64,000 nucleotides of DNA from the NCBI GenBank assembly GCA_013297875.1, contig JAAFIW010000018.1, positions 27,609 through 91,608 on the forward strand, written 5' to 3'. Below, in pieces: positions 17,227-25,011 of this stretch. This DNA is from Comamonadaceae bacterium. GTDB taxonomy: Bacteria > Pseudomonadota > Gammaproteobacteria > Burkholderiales > Burkholderiaceae_C. Position 1 is the stretch's first letter. Every line of letters begins with the position of its first letter. Below the pieces are notes generated by a model. The model was not told the DNA's origin. It worked only from the letters and a program-made list of their open reading frames with translations, and ran no database searches. The position numbers and the translations under genes were made by a program.

Positions 17227-18258
17227 TTATTTCTTCGCGGGCAGGATGTTCAGCTCAGCCACGGTGGGCAAAAACGAGCCGTTCCACACCGCTTCGGGGC
17301 TCACGCGGGTTTTGGTGGCAAACGCATCAGACACCTGCGAGGCCATCAGCGACAGGCGGGGGCCTTTGACTTGGCCAAAGCCTTCGGCGCGTGCGTCGGC
17401 GCTGTTGACCACTGAGTCAATCGCCAACTTCAGGCGGCGGGTTTCCAGCTCGACGTTGATGATGCCGTCACGCGCTTTCACCGACTCAATCGCCGCTTCT
17501 GGCTTGGCCATCACGTCTTTCGCACCCTTGGCAAAGGCCTGCAAAAACGCGCGTACGGCGGCGGGGTTGTCTTTGATCATCTTGGGCGAGGCAATGATGA
17601 CGTTGCCATAGAGCTTGACGCCGTTGTCGGCATACGGCAGCACCACCACGTCTTCAGCTTTCACGCCACGCGCCTCGATGTTCAGCAGCGAGGTGAATGA
17701 AAAGCCGGTGATGGCATCCACATCGCCGCGCACCAGCATGGTTTCGCGCAGCGGCGGGTCCATGGCGGTCCAGGCGACGTTGCTCACGTTGTTGGCTTTG
17801 GCAAACACAGGCCAGGCTTTGCGGCCTGCATCAAACACCGGGGCACCGAGTTTTTTGCCATTCAAATCGGCAGCGGTTTTGATGCCCGATTTTTTCAGCG
17901 CCAGCACGGCGGCGGGCGTGTTGTTGTAGACCATCATCACGGCCACCGGCTTGTTGGGCGCATCGGGGTTGTTGGCGTGAAACTCCATGAGCGCAGCCAG
18001 GTCAGCAAAGCCCATGTCGTAGCTGCCCGAGGCCACGCGCGTCACGGTGCCGCCCGAGCCGTTGCCAGCGTCAATCGTCACGTCGAGCTTGGCGTCTTTG
18101 AAATAGCCTTTGGCAGCGGGTGACAGAAACAGTGCGGCGGGGCCTTCAAAACGCCAGTCGAGCTGGAATTTGATGGGGGTGGTTTGGGCAAAGCTGGTGC
18201 CGGCTGCGGCCGACAAGGCCAGGGCAAGGGTGGTTTTGATCAGGGAACGCTTGTTCAA
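17227..18258 (-). CDS. NMT1/SsuA-like ABC substrate-binding protein, TTG start
   Basis: The start is inferred to be the TTG at 18258: it has GGAG seven bases upstream and is followed directly by a clear signal peptide (NKRSLIKTTLALALSAAAG, then SFAQ). This gives 343 residues; a longer open frame up to 18360 has no such signal at its front. The mature protein (KFQLDWRFEGPAALFLSP, GYFKDAKLDVTIDAGNGSGG) is paralogous to the protein at 9908-10936. It heads the transporter operon. A TGTATACA operator at 18363-18370 lies about 100 bases upstream and matches the site next to the GntR gene, so control by that regulator is likely. A purine, ureide or pyrimidine ligand is probable from context. Confidence 0.9.
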   Translation of the reverse strand: MNKRSLIKTTLALALSAAAGTSFAQTTPIKFQLDWRFEGPAALFLSPAAKGYFKDAKLDVTIDAGNGSGGTVTRVASGSYDMGFADLAALMEFHANNPDAPNKPVAVMMVYNNTPAAVLALKKSGIKTAADLNGKKLGAPVFDAGRKAWPVFAKANNVSNVAWTAMDPPLRETMLVRGDVDAITGFSFTSLLNIEARGVKAEDVVVLPYADNGVKLYGNVIIASPKMIKDNPAAVRAFLQAFAKGAKDVMAKPEAAIESVKARDGIINVELETRRLKLAIDSVVNSADARAEGFGQVKGPRLSLMASQVSDAFATKTRVSPEAVWNGSFLPTVAELNILPAKK

Positions 18259-18356
18259 TTGAGACTCCAGAAAAATAAATGCTGCTGCGCACGGCAACAG
18301 CGAACGCAAAAACGATGCCCGGCGAATGGCTACAACCGGAGAGCGCTTTTTGTACG

Positions 18357-18370
18357 CCAAACTGTATACA
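18357..18370. promoter_or_regulatory. Putative GntR operator, TGTATACA palindrome (site 1)
   Basis: The 14-base sequence CCAAACTGTATACA is identical to the one at 23144-23157 beside the GntR-family gene. The central TGTATACA is a perfect palindrome typical of FadR-type GntR operators. It lies upstream of the transporter operon. Confidence 0.6.
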
Positions 18371-18435
18371 AAATTGAGGGATGGCTGTCACCCCAGTTTC
18401 CCTAGTTTCGTCGCAGGTACGCTGGATTCACTATG

Positions 18436-18477
18436 AAAAAAATAGCTGCTTGTGCGCTTCCAGCTTGCACTAGAGCC
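18436..18477 (+). repeat. Dispersed repeat, partial copy
   Basis: AATAGCTGCTTGTGCGCTTC followed by CTTGCACTAGAGCC keeps the left part of the consensus with a changed core. It abuts the stop of the M20 peptidase gene. Confidence 0.65.
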
Positions 18478-19725
18478 TTATTCGGCCAATAAATCGCGCA
18501 AGGTGCGGGCCACGACCTTGGTGGCGCGCAGCAAATCCTGCAAGGCCAGGCGCTCATCGGCGCGCTTGGCGTGAGACTCGAGCACGCTGCGCGGGCCCGC
18601 GCCATACAGCACGCTGGGAATGCCCGCCTCGCAGTACAGCCTTGCATCGGTGTAAAGCGGTGTGCCCATGGCGGGAATGGCCTGGCCAAAAATTTCCTGG
18701 CCATGCTTTTGAATCGCGTCAACCAGAGGCTGGATGCCTGGCAGCGGCTTCATGGCGTTGGCCAGCAGCAAGCGGCGAATTTCCACGGTGACTGAGTTTT
18801 CCAGCCCGCGCAGGTTGTTGAAGGCTGCGGCGGCCACGTTGATCACGTTGCTGATGGCGGCATCGACCTCAGCCGGTTTTTCCTCGGGAATCATGCGCCG
18901 GTCCAGCTTGAACGAGACCTTGCCGGGCACCACGTTGGTGTTGGTGCCGCCTTCAATGCGCCCGATGTTCAGGTACGGGTGGGTGATGCCGGGCACCTGC
19001 GAAGTGATGCGGCGGTAGCGGCTGTTTTGCAGGTAAAGCGCCCGCAAAATTCCGTTGGCAGCCTGCAGCGCATCGACACCGCTTTCGGGTATGGCGGCAT
19101 GCGCCATCCGGCCGTTGACGGTCACCTCCATCTGAAGGCAGCCGTTGTGCGCGGTGATCACCTCGTAGCTGAAGCCGGCGGCAATCACCAGGCTGGGCTG
19201 CGTCAGCCGGTTGCGCAGCAGCCAGCCGGGGCCCAATTCACCGCCAAACTCTTCGTCGTAGGTGAAGTGCAGTTCCACGCTGCCTTTGAGCTTGGTGGTC
19301 AGCGCCTCCAGCGCGCGCAGGGCAAAGGTGTAGGTGGCAAAGTCGCTTTTGCTGACCGCCGCCGCGCGGCCATACATCTTGCCGTTTTCTATTTCGGCTT
19401 CATAAGGGTGGCGCGTCCAGCCCTCGCCTGGCGGCACGACGTCGCCATGGGCATTGAGGGCGATGATTTTTCCGGGGCCAAAGCGTTTGCGCACAATCAG
19501 ATTGGTGATCGATTGCATGCCGTAAGCACGCACCTCGTCTTGCGGTACTTCGTGCTGCTCGGCATGCAGGTCGAAGGCCTTCAGCAGCTCGGCTGTGCGC
19601 AGCGCGTGGGGTGTGTTGTCACCGGGTGGGGTGTCGGTGGGCACGCGAACCAGCTCTTGCAGAAAAGCCACCTCGTCTTCGAAATGCGCGTCAATCCACG
19701 CGTCCAGCTGGTCGTAATCGGTCAC
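18478..19725 (-). CDS. M20 family metallopeptidase/amidohydrolase (ArgE/DapE-like)
   Basis: The 415-residue enzyme has the M20 metal-site motifs NAHGDVVPPGEGW (first His and catalytic Asp) and TYDEEFGGELG (catalytic Glu), and a dimerisation domain around NGRMAHAAIPESG. M20 enzymes hydrolyse amide bonds in N-acyl amino acids, peptides or ureides. Its start overlaps the stop of uraD-allC by ATGA, placing it last in the GntR-puuE-uraD::allC operon. That position suggests a step in ureide breakdown, for example on a ureidoglycolate-like intermediate, but close sequence evidence for such a substrate was not found. Confidence 0.9.
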   Translation of the reverse strand: MTDYDQLDAWIDAHFEDEVAFLQELVRVPTDTPPGDNTPHALRTAELLKAFDLHAEQHEVPQDEVRAYGMQSITNLIVRKRFGPGKIIALNAHGDVVPPGEGWTRHPYEAEIENGKMYGRAAAVSKSDFATYTFALRALEALTTKLKGSVELHFTYDEEFGGELGPGWLLRNRLTQPSLVIAAGFSYEVITAHNGCLQMEVTVNGRMAHAAIPESGVDALQAANGILRALYLQNSRYRRITSQVPGITHPYLNIGRIEGGTNTNVVPGKVSFKLDRRMIPEEKPAEVDAAISNVINVAAAAFNNLRGLENSVTVEIRRLLLANAMKPLPGIQPLVDAIQKHGQEIFGQAIPAMGTPLYTDARLYCEAGIPSVLYGAGPRSVLESHAKRADERLALQDLLRATKVVARTLRDLLAE

Positions 19726-21503
19726 GGAATGGTGCTCCCAACGTTGTTCAATAAATTCTGAAAAGCATCCACCGCCAGCTGGATGTCGCAGGCGGTGCTG
19801 GACTCTAACGGGTTGTGGCTGATGCCTGAATTCTCGCCGCGCACAAACAGCATGGCCTGCGGCATCACTTCGTGCAGCTTCATCGCGTCATGCCCCGCGC
19901 CGCTGGGCATGCGGTGCAGCGGTAGGCCCAGCGCGGCCACAACGCTCTCCCAGTGCTGCTGCCAGGTGGCATCGCTGGGGGCGGCGGCGGCGCGCAGGGT
20001 TTCTTCGGTGGTGTATTGCAGGCCTCGTTTTTCACAGATGTGGGCCAGTTGCTGTAGCACATCGGCCACCAGCGCATCGCGCTGCGCATCGTGGGGTGCG
20101 CGCAAATCCAGCGTGAACTGGCAACACCCCGGCACCACGTTGGTGGAGCCACCGGGCACCTGCAAGATGCCGACGGTTCCCACCGAATCACCGTCGCGCG
20201 CAGCGCGTTGCTCCACATACAAGATCAGCTCGGCCACCGCAGCCGCTGCATCGCGGCGCCGGTTCATCGGCGTCGTGCCCGCGTGGCTGGCCATGCCAAT
20301 CACCTCGCAGGCATAGCGCACGCTGCCGTTGATGGAAGTGACGATGCCCAGCGGCAGGTTCAGCTCGTTGAGCACCGGGCCTTGCTCGATGTGTACCTCC
20401 ACAAAACCCAGGTAGTGCGCAGGGTCGCGCTTCAGGGCTTGTATCGCCTGCAGCGTGCCAGGCAGGCCTGCGGCCACCATGGCTTGCTGCATCGAGATAC
20501 CGTCTTTATCTTGCTGGCTCAGCCACGCCGGGTTGAACTGGCCGACCAGTGCGCCGGAGCCCAAAAACGTGGCTTTGTAGCGCTGGCCTTCTTCCTCTGC
20601 AAATGCTACGACTTCAATAGCAAACGGTAGTCGCCGGTGTGCACTGGCCAGGGTTTTGACGCAGATCATGGGCACCAGAATGCCCAGGCGCCCGTCGTAC
20701 TTGCCGCCGTTGCGTACGGTGTCGTAGTGGCTGCCGGTGAGCAGTGTCTTGGCATGCGGCGTGGCTGCCAGGTACTTCCCCACCACATTGCCCACTGCAT
20801 CCACACCCACCTCATCAAACCCGCACTCGCCCATCCAGGCCACCAACTGCCGCGCGCAGGCCTGATGCGCTTCGGTGAGGTAGGTCACCGTCAACTGCGC
20901 TTGTTCCTTGAATTCAGGGTCGCTGTGCACCGCCAGGGCCTGGGCCCAGTCCCACACCGTGTTGCCCAGGCTGGGTTGCAAACCCAGCTTGTCCAGCAGC
21001 CGTATTTCGGCAATCCGGTGGATGTTGCGCAGTGCTTCGGCGTGCTCAAAGTCTTGTGGGTTGAGCAGGCGGCGCTGCCAGGTGCTGATGATTTCGTGCT
21101 TGCTCAGGCCCGTGCCGCGTGGCCCGCGCACTGCCAGAATGAAGGGAAAACCAAAGCGCGCGTTGTAGTCGGCGTTGAGCTGTTGAATCTGCGCAAACTC
21201 TTGCGGGCTGCATTGGGTGAGGCCCGCGGTGCTTTGCTCGCGGCTGGATTCATCGGTGAGCGTCTGGCTGACCATGGCCTTGCCGGCCAGCTCGGGGTGG
21301 GCGCGAATCAGGGCCAGCTGCGCGGGCACATCGGCTTGCGACACCACCTGCACCAGGGCTTGTTGCAACTGCGCCATCGAACGAAACGGCCGGGCCGTCA
21401 GCGCCTGTGCCACGATCCAGGGCGAGTGCTCATACAAGCCGTGAAGCAGCTGCGCAGCGCCGTCAGCCGAAGCAGCGTTGATTTGATCCAGTGAGGTGGT
21501 CAT
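19722..21503 (-). CDS. Fused OHCU decarboxylase (UraD) and allantoate amidohydrolase (AllC)
   Basis: A 593-residue fusion. Residues 1-165 are OHCU decarboxylase: LYEHSPWIVAQAL, HPELAGKA with the catalytic His, ESSREQ and FPFILAVRG. Residues about 175-593 are an M20-type allantoate amidohydrolase: GSHYDTVRNGGKYDG, FAEEEGQRY, EVHIEQGPVL and the C-terminal GAGHDAM. UraD makes S-allantoin from OHCU and AllC hydrolyses allantoate to ureidoglycolate or ureidoglycine with ammonia release. Fusions of this type are known from Burkholderiales. It overlaps puuE upstream and the M20 gene downstream, each by ATGA. The allantoinase acting between the two domains is PuuE, encoded next door. Confidence 0.95.
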   Translation of the reverse strand: MTTSLDQINAASADGAAQLLHGLYEHSPWIVAQALTARPFRSMAQLQQALVQVVSQADVPAQLALIRAHPELAGKAMVSQTLTDESSREQSTAGLTQCSPQEFAQIQQLNADYNARFGFPFILAVRGPRGTGLSKHEIISTWQRRLLNPQDFEHAEALRNIHRIAEIRLLDKLGLQPSLGNTVWDWAQALAVHSDPEFKEQAQLTVTYLTEAHQACARQLVAWMGECGFDEVGVDAVGNVVGKYLAATPHAKTLLTGSHYDTVRNGGKYDGRLGILVPMICVKTLASAHRRLPFAIEVVAFAEEEGQRYKATFLGSGALVGQFNPAWLSQQDKDGISMQQAMVAAGLPGTLQAIQALKRDPAHYLGFVEVHIEQGPVLNELNLPLGIVTSINGSVRYACEVIGMASHAGTTPMNRRRDAAAAVAELILYVEQRAARDGDSVGTVGILQVPGGSTNVVPGCCQFTLDLRAPHDAQRDALVADVLQQLAHICEKRGLQYTTEETLRAAAAPSDATWQQHWESVVAALGLPLHRMPSGAGHDAMKLHEVMPQAMLFVRGENSGISHNPLESSTACDIQLAVDAFQNLLNNVGSTIP

Positions 21504-22444
21504 GCGGTGTGTGGGTCAGGGTGCACGGCTTGCCAGTGCCGCGCGATGTCGATACGCCGACAAATCCACACCCGCTCGTGGCGCTGCACATGGTCTAAAA
21601 AGCGCTGCAGCGCAACGATGCGGCCGGGCTTGCCCAGAATGCGGCAGTGCATGCCGATGCTCATCATTTTTGGCGACGTATCGCCTTCTGCATACAGTGC
21701 ATCGAAGCTGTCGCGCAGGTAGGTGAAAAAATGGTCGGCGGTGTTAAAGCCCTGGGCCTGCACAAAGCGCATGTCGTTGCAGTCCAGCGAGTAGGGCACC
21801 ACCAGATGGGGCGCGGTGCGGCCATCGGTTTTTTGCACGGGCATCCAGAACGGCAAATCGTCGCCGTAATAGTCACTGTCGTAGGCAAAGCCACCGTGGT
21901 CTGCCACCAGGCGGCGGGTGTTGGGGCTGTCGCGGCCGGTATACCAGCCCAGCGGCCACTGGCCACCCGTCATCTCGCGAATGATTTGCGTGGCTTCCAG
22001 CATGTGGGCGCGCTCGGTGGCCTCGGGCAGGTGCTGGTAGTGAATCCAGCGCAAGCCGTGGCAGGCAATTTCGTGGCCCAGGTTCATGAACGCCTGGGTC
22101 AATTCAGGGTAGCGCTGCAGGGCCATGGACACACCAAAAACCGTCAGGGGCAGGCCGCGCTTTTCAAACTCACGCAGGATGCGCCACACGCCTGCGCGCG
22201 AGCCGTATTCATACATTGACTCCATGCTCATGTGCCGAGCCTCAAAGGCCTGGGCCGACACGATTTCGGAGAGGAACACTTCGGAGGCCGCATCGCCATG
22301 CAGCACATTGTTTTCGCCGCCCTCTTCGTAGTTCAGCACAAACTGCACCGCAATGCGGGCGTTGCCTGGCCACTTGGGGTGGGGCGGGTTGCGGCCGTAG
22401 CCGACCATGTCGCGAGGGTAGTGAGCGTTTGATGTCATCGTCAT
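21500..22444 (-). CDS. puuE: Allantoinase PuuE (polysaccharide-deacetylase fold)
   Basis: The 314-residue protein has the PuuE signatures YPRDMVGYGRNPPHPKWPG, VQFVLNYEEGGEN, GHEIACHGLRWIHYQ with metal-binding His residues, and WYTGRDSPNTRRLV. PuuE opens the hydantoin ring of allantoin to allantoate without belonging to the classical metal-dependent allantoinase family. It overlaps the GntR gene by ATGA upstream and uraD-allC downstream. An ATG two codons in (22438) is an equally possible start. Confidence 0.95.
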   Translation of the reverse strand: MTMTSNAHYPRDMVGYGRNPPHPKWPGNARIAVQFVLNYEEGGENNVLHGDAASEVFLSEIVSAQAFEARHMSMESMYEYGSRAGVWRILREFEKRGLPLTVFGVSMALQRYPELTQAFMNLGHEIACHGLRWIHYQHLPEATERAHMLEATQIIREMTGGQWPLGWYTGRDSPNTRRLVADHGGFAYDSDYYGDDLPFWMPVQKTDGRTAPHLVVPYSLDCNDMRFVQAQGFNTADHFFTYLRDSFDALYAEGDTSPKMMSIGMHCRILGKPGRIVALQRFLDHVQRHERVWICRRIDIARHWQAVHPDPHTA

Positions 22445-23121
22445 AGTGGGTTCAGGGCCACGGCAAGATCATGGCTGGGCAGGGTACGGTCAAAACCCAG
22501 GTTTTCTTCCACATGCAGCAGATGCTCGCCCATCAGGCGAACGGCCAGTGCCTCATCTTTTGCGCTCAGGGCCTTGACGATCTGCTCATGCTCTTCACAT
22601 GAGTGCTGGGCGGCGCTGGCGCTTTGGTACATCAGCGTGATCAGCGCGCAGCGAGAGACCAGTTCGCCCAGCATTTGCGCCAGCACCTCATTGCCCATCA
22701 GTTGCGCCATGCGCACATGAAAGTCGCCCAGCAACTGCGTGCGGTTGGCGGCATCGTCAGCTTGCAGCGCGGCTTTTTCCTGCGCCACATGCTCACGCAG
22801 TGCGCGCAACCTGCCCGGCGTAATCTCGCGCACAAAGCTGCGGGTCATCTCGGCTTCCAGCATGCGGCGCACCGCAAAAATTTGCCGGGCTTCGGTCACC
22901 GACGGAGCCGCGACAAATGCGCCACGCGCGGGCTCCAGCTTGATCAAGCGGTTTTGCGCCAGCTGAAACAAGGCCTGGCGCACCAGCGTGCGCGACACGC
23001 CAAAGTGGTCCGCCAGCTTTTGCTCTGCCAGCTTGCTGCCGGGCTGCAAGCGGTGTTCGACAATCGCTTGGGTCAGGGTTTCGACAATGGTGGCGGTGCT
23101 GGTCATGTGGGCAGAATCCAT
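22441..23121 (-). CDS. GntR/FCD family transcriptional regulator of the purine operon
   Basis: The 226-residue protein has an N-terminal winged helix-turn-helix (LAEQKLADHFGVSRTLVRQA, residues about 35-55) and an all-helical FCD ligand domain (RRMLEAEMTR, FHVRMAQLMGN, HEQIVKAL with the metal/ligand His pattern). FadR-type regulators usually repress until a metabolite binds. The start at 23121 is favoured; 23106 is an alternative. It heads the catabolic operon and diverges from uraH. A TGTATACA palindrome lies 29-36 bases upstream of its start, suggesting self-control. Confidence 0.92.
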   Translation of the reverse strand: MDSAHMTSTATIVETLTQAIVEHRLQPGSKLAEQKLADHFGVSRTLVRQALFQLAQNRLIKLEPARGAFVAAPSVTEARQIFAVRRMLEAEMTRSFVREITPGRLRALREHVAQEKAALQADDAANRTQLLGDFHVRMAQLMGNEVLAQMLGELVSRCALITLMYQSASAAQHSCEEHEQIVKALSAKDEALAVRLMGEHLLHVEENLGFDRTLPSHDLAVALNPL

Positions 23122-23143
23122 CGGCAAGATAATAGCCGCAGAC

Positions 23144-23157
23144 CCAAACTGTATACA
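23144..23157. promoter_or_regulatory. Putative GntR operator, TGTATACA palindrome (site 2)
   Basis: CCAAACTGTATACA in the divergent region between the GntR gene and uraH is identical to the copy at 18357-18370. From here a single bound regulator could control both the operon and uraH. Confidence 0.65.
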
Positions 23158-23188
23158 CTGGTGTTTACCAACTACCGGACCACACACC

Positions 23189-23554
23189 ATGGGCTTGAGC
23201 ACACATGTACTGGACACCATGCACGGCTGCCCGGCGGCGGGCATGGGGGTGATCTTGATGACAACACAGCATTCAAACGGCGTGCACATTGCCCAACGGG
23301 TCAAGCAGTTTGTGCTCAATGCCGATGGCCGCAACCCCGATGGCCCGCTTTACGACAACGCCAGCCTGCGCGTGGGCACCTACCGCCTGGTGTTTGACGT
23401 GGCGGCTTATTTCACGGCCCGAGGGGTGGCGCTGCCTCAACCGCCGTTTCTGGATCAGGTCAGCCTGGACTTCGGCATTGCCCACGCTGACCAGCACTAC
23501 CACGTGCCGCTGCTGGTCAGCCCCTGGAGTTATTCGACGTATCGTGGGTCGTGA
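23189..23554 (+). CDS. uraH: 5-hydroxyisourate hydrolase (transthyretin-related)
   Basis: The 121-residue protein carries STHVLDTMHGCPAAGM at the N-terminus (catalytic His) and the diagnostic C-terminus YHVPLLVSPWSYSTYRGS. HIU hydrolase converts the product of urate oxidation to OHCU, the UraD substrate. No signal peptide is present, so it is cytoplasmic. A small insertion around VILMTTQHSNGVHIAQRVKQ is longer than in many homologues. It diverges from the GntR gene across a shared operator. Confidence 0.95.
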   Translation: MGLSTHVLDTMHGCPAAGMGVILMTTQHSNGVHIAQRVKQFVLNADGRNPDGPLYDNASLRVGTYRLVFDVAAYFTARGVALPQPPFLDQVSLDFGIAHADQHYHVPLLVSPWSYSTYRGS

Positions 23555-23566
23555 AGGTGGCTGGGA

Positions 23567-23839
23567 TTACGGATATTGCCGTGCGGCGTGAATCACATCC
23601 AGCACCAGCACGGTATCGTCAAACTGTTCCATCACGACGATGTAGTTCTCATGCGCGACCAATTCCAAGGTGCCTGGCACGCGGCCCAGCCGCCGGGGGA
23701 AGTTGGGGTCTTCCAGGCGGTCAACCTGCTCGTCAATGTGCAGCCAGAGGTCAACCGCAGCGCTGGGGTTGTCACGCGCGATGTGCGCTTGTATCGCGTT
23801 CAGACTGTCCCGGTAACGCGGCTTTCGCAAAACAATCAT
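23567..23839 (-). CDS. ParE/RelE-family toxin
   Basis: The 90-residue protein fits the RelE/ParE fold: RYRDSLNAIQAHIARDNPSAA at the N-terminus (positions 7-27), FPRRLGRVPGTLELV and a C-terminal VLDVIHAARQYP. Such toxins attack ribosome-bound mRNA or gyrase. Its start overlaps the antitoxin gene by four bases. Confidence 0.88.
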   Translation of the reverse strand: MIVLRKPRYRDSLNAIQAHIARDNPSAAVDLWLHIDEQVDRLEDPNFPRRLGRVPGTLELVAHENYIVVMEQFDDTVLVLDVIHAARQYP

Positions 23840-24141
23840 GCGGCTTTGCGGCGCTTGGATGTGTTGGCGAGCTTGCGTTGCTCGTCAAGCTTGGCTTGCT
23901 TGATGGCTTGCCAGTCGTGCGAGTCAATCGGCGGACGTTGATCCGCCCGCGCTGCATCAACCCGCTGGCGAAACCATGCGTCGTAACTGGTGAACTGCTG
24001 CAAAGCATCCCGCACCAGTTGCGACACGGTGGTATTGCTGTGCAGCGCATAAGTCTTCAGCGCGATGTATTGCGACTGCGGCAAGTCCACATTCAGGCGC
24101 TGGGTGGTTTCTTGGGTCGGTGGGGTGAGAGTGCTTTGCAT
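23836..24141 (-). CDS. Ribbon-helix-helix antitoxin
   Basis: The 101-residue protein has a ribbon-helix-helix segment, RLNVDLPQSQYIALKTYALH then TTVSQLVRDALQQF, and a charged C-terminal tail that would wrap the toxin. It precedes and overlaps the ParE-like gene. The module sits between uraH and xdhC and interrupts the purine gene set. Confidence 0.85.
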   Translation of the reverse strand: MQSTLTPPTQETTQRLNVDLPQSQYIALKTYALHSNTTVSQLVRDALQQFTSYDAWFRQRVDAARADQRPPIDSHDWQAIKQAKLDEQRKLANTSKRRKAA

Positions 24142-24151
24142 AATTGAGTAA

Positions 24152-25006
24152 ATGATGGTTTACGCAGACACCCGCATTCTAGTGCTGCACCAGCACCTGC
24201 TGCACGCCCCCGGTGTGTGGGTCGGCGTGCATTCCCACCAGGGCTCGGTGCCGCGCGAGGCGGGAGCCTGGATGCTGGTGAGGGCTGACCAGGTGCAGGG
24301 CACGGTGGGGGGCGGGCAGTTGGAGTTTCAGGCAATTGACAAGGCGCGTGGCTTGCTGGGTGTGCCCAATGCGCAGCCGCTTGTTGAACGCTACCCGCTG
24401 GGCCCGTCACTGGGGCAATGCTGCGGCGGCGTGGTGCATCTGCAGTTTGAATCCTTGGTGCCTGCCGACGTGCAGCGCATTGAAGGTTTGGTGGCGCGTT
24501 TGAATGCGGCGGTGCTAGCGCAGCGCCAGCCGGTGGCGCTGTTTGGCGGTGGTCACGTGGGGAATGCCATCGTCGGCGCGCTGGCACCGCTGCCGTTTGC
24601 GGTGCGCTGGATCGACAGCCGCGACGAGGTGTTTCCGCCTGACCTTCCAAGTAACGTGACGGCCGAGCACTCCAACCCGGTGCACGCTGCCGCCCGCGAC
24701 CTGCCGCCGCAGTCGCAGGTGCTGGTGATGAGTTTCAGCCACGCCGAAGACCTGGATATCGTCGCCGCCTGCCTGCAGCGGCAGCGCGAGCGGGCTGACT
24801 TGCCCTTTGTTGGCCTGATTGGCAGCCAAACCAAATGGGCCCGCTTTCGCAAGCAGCTGCTGGAGCGGGCTTTCACCGAACAGGAACTGGCCCACATCAC
24901 CTGCCCCATCGGCCTGCCCGGCATCGTCGGCAAGCAGCCCGAAGTGATTGCGGCAAGCGTGGCGGCCCAACTCTTGCAATGGGTTTCCCGTAATCGCGGA
25001 CACTGA
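24152..25006 (+). CDS. xdhC: XdhC-family xanthine dehydrogenase accessory protein
   Basis: The 284-residue protein has GSVPREAGAWMLV and GTVGGGQLEFQAI in the XdhC/CoxI domain, a LGQCCGGVV Cys pair, and a Rossmann domain with VALFGGGHVGNAIV. XdhC binds and sulfurates molybdenum cofactor and loads it into xanthine dehydrogenase. xdhA and xdhB are not in the window. It ends five bases before puuD, so xdhC-puuD are probably cotranscribed. Confidence 0.93.
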   Translation: MMVYADTRILVLHQHLLHAPGVWVGVHSHQGSVPREAGAWMLVRADQVQGTVGGGQLEFQAIDKARGLLGVPNAQPLVERYPLGPSLGQCCGGVVHLQFESLVPADVQRIEGLVARLNAAVLAQRQPVALFGGGHVGNAIVGALAPLPFAVRWIDSRDEVFPPDLPSNVTAEHSNPVHAAARDLPPQSQVLVMSFSHAEDLDIVAACLQRQRERADLPFVGLIGSQTKWARFRKQLLERAFTEQELAHITCPIGLPGIVGKQPEVIAASVAAQLLQWVSRNRGH

Positions 25007-25011
25007 CCACC

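Noticed and set aside
20591..20635. Repeat-like stretch AATGCTACGACTTCAATAGC inside allC
   Set aside because: It encodes AIEVVAFAEEEG, a conserved active-site segment of allantoate amidohydrolases, so the resemblance to the dispersed repeat is chance.
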